A DNA stretch of 64,000 nucleotides, taken from Bin34 sp963422415 (lineage in GTDB: Bacteria > Chloroflexota > Anaerolineae > Caldilineales > Caldilineaceae). Made by a program: the position numbers and the translations under genes. Of the stretch, positions 63,317 to 64,000 are shown in pieces. The stretch spans positions 2,046,001 through 2,110,000 of the forward strand of contig OY729430.1 of assembly GCA_963422415.1 (NCBI GenBank), in the 5' to 3' direction. The notes beneath the pieces were generated by a model that saw nothing but the letters and a program-made list of their open reading frames with translations, was not told where the DNA came from and searched no databases. Each line of letters begins with the position of its first letter. Position 1 is the first letter of the stretch.

Positions 63317-63595
63317 ATGCACAATGACACATTTGACAGTGTTTGGACTGTCGCCGAGGCCAAGGCTCGGCTGTCCGAGGTGCTGCGGCGGGCCAAAACC
63401 GAAGGACCGCAACGGATCGGGGTGAAGGAGTCCTTTGTCGTGGTGCCCGAGCCCCTGTGGCAGACGCTCGGGCCGCGGCGCAAGCCAATGGGCCAGTGGC
63501 TTGTAGATCGTATGCCGCGGGGTGTGCATCTGGAAATTCCTGAAGGCAGAGAGTCCCGGAGGGAGATTCCGTTCATGCAAGAGGATACAGAGTGA
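63317..63595 (+). CDS. Phd/YefM-type antitoxin
   Basis: A 92-residue protein whose N-terminus WTVAEAKARLSEVLRRA is the Phd/YefM DNA-binding motif and whose tail, rich in Arg/Pro/Glu (GRESRREIPFMQEDTE), is the disordered toxin-binding part. CAGGAG precedes the ATG. The stop overlaps the GTG start of the PIN toxin (GTGA), the classical coupled order antitoxin-toxin. It should repress the operon through the palindromes at 63247-63290. Confidence 0.92.
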   Translation: MHNDTFDSVWTVAEAKARLSEVLRRAKTEGPQRIGVKESFVVVPEPLWQTLGPRRKPMGQWLVDRMPRGVHLEIPEGRESRREIPFMQEDTE

Positions 63596-64000
63596 AGGGG
63601 TTTTTGCTGGACACCAATGTAATCTCGGAAGTGACAAAAACCCAGCCGAACCTGCAAGTTGTCACCTTTCTGACACGATCGGATGAGTTGTGGCTGCCCA
63701 CGATCGCATGGCACGAGTTGGAGTTTGGATTGCAGCTGATGCCACAGAGATCGCTGCGGCGCGACCAGCTGCGGGCAATCCTGCGGAAATTTGTGGCAGA
63801 GTACGAGGATCGTGTTTTGTCTCTGGATAGAACAGGAGCAGAGTGGGCCGCCCAATTTAGGGCCCAAGCGCGTCGTTCCGGTCGTGTACTGGACTTGGGC
63901 GATGCGCTCATCGCGGGGACGGCCAAAGCCCATGATCTTGCCGTAGCCACTCGCAACATCGGCGATTTTGACGGCTTGGATGTCGAAGTCGCCGATCCCT
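63592..64000 (+). CDS. VapC-type PIN-domain toxin (3' end outside the window)
   Basis: Translated from GTG 63592, the product begins VKGFLLDTNVISEVTKTQP, the PIN-domain first acidic motif (Asp in LDTN), with WHELEFGLQLMP (second acidic), LDLGDALIAGTA (Asp of the third) and TRNIGDFDG (fourth). These are the four catalytic acidic positions of VapC RNases. It runs to the window edge at residue 136, near the usual VapC length. A site-specific endoribonuclease neutralised by the preceding antitoxin. Confidence 0.92.
   Translation, partial: MKGFLLDTNVISEVTKTQPNLQVVTFLTRSDELWLPTIAWHELEFGLQLMPQRSLRRDQLRAILRKFVAEYEDRVLSLDRTGAEWAAQFRAQARRSGRVLDLGDALIAGTAKAHDLAVATRNIGDFDGLDVEVADP

Overview
The window is GC-rich bacterial chromosome with dense metabolic gene islands separated by short stretches of decayed DNA. 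No rRNA, tRNA or CRISPR array was seen. The gene repertoire suggests a heterotrophic Chloroflexota bacterium, perhaps of the Caldilinea-like, marine or sponge-associated type. The clues are several phytanoyl-CoA dioxygenase-like oxygenases, Gfo/Idh/MocA dehydrogenases, mandelate-racemase-type dehydratases, cytoplasmic-looking sulfatases and sialidase-fold proteins, an LGAC/AAAC lipobox pair, and a plant-type LRR protein. This placement is an inference from gene content, because no phylogenetic marker gene is present.

Layout. 0-0.6 kb: C-terminal end of a membrane protein. 0.7-10.7 kb: a sugar or sulfated-glycan catabolic island (SMP-30 lactonase, sulfatase, enolase-superfamily dehydratase, cupin, Gfo/Idh, two Asp-box sialidase-fold proteins, PhyH oxygenase). 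10.7-15.3 kb: a 1113-residue TPR protein next to a divergent Card1/DUF1887-like CARF-nuclease. 15.3-22.3 kb: HAD dehalogenase, three more PhyH oxygenases, FAH-family hydrolase, mannonate-dehydratase-like enzyme and a zinc dehydrogenase. 22.8-30.7 kb: an Opp/Dpp-type ABC importer with a nearby solute-binding lipoprotein, a Gfo/Idh enzyme and a small lipoprotein. 30.7-36.4 kb: RraA-like protein, dehydratase, SDR, two amidohydrolases and a Rieske protein. 36.4-40.2 kb: a decay zone with an ISXO2-type transposase remnant, a 24-residue LRR array, an unknown gene with a dead paralogue, and a dead amidohydrolase fragment. 40.3-44.2 kb: second sulfatase, 2-hydroxyacid dehydrogenase and a sugar isomerase-like protein. 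44.2-47.9 kb: a second decay zone with FN3 and Tat-lipoprotein remnants around one intact coiled-coil protein. 48.0-57.8 kb: a myo-inositol catabolic operon (iolB, iolC, iolD, iolA, two dehydrogenases, iolE, an epimerase-like protein). 58.2-62.6 kb: a translationally coupled three-gene module. 63.3 kb to the end: a Phd/VapC-type toxin-antitoxin pair.

How they work together. The importer and the many cytoplasmic sugar enzymes look like an oligosaccharide or sugar-acid scavenging network: desulfation, glycoside cleavage, oxidation to lactone, hydrolysis, dehydration, cleavage. The iol operon would take myo-inositol to acetyl-CoA, but the aldolase IolJ is not visible. No transcription regulator was recognised apart from the antitoxin.

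The strongest candidate for an undescribed system is at 58.2-62.6 kb. It holds a GHKL-fold ATPase gene, an unknown gene, and a fusion of a DUF6339-like domain with a PAPS-reductase-like PP-loop domain, joined by ATGA overlaps. The ATPase gene contains a run of 13 G that, if it slips by one base either way, truncates the protein at about residue 130. This reads as a phase-variable DNA-modification or defence module, which is an inference. The TPR/Card1-like pair at 10.7-15.3 kb is a second candidate.
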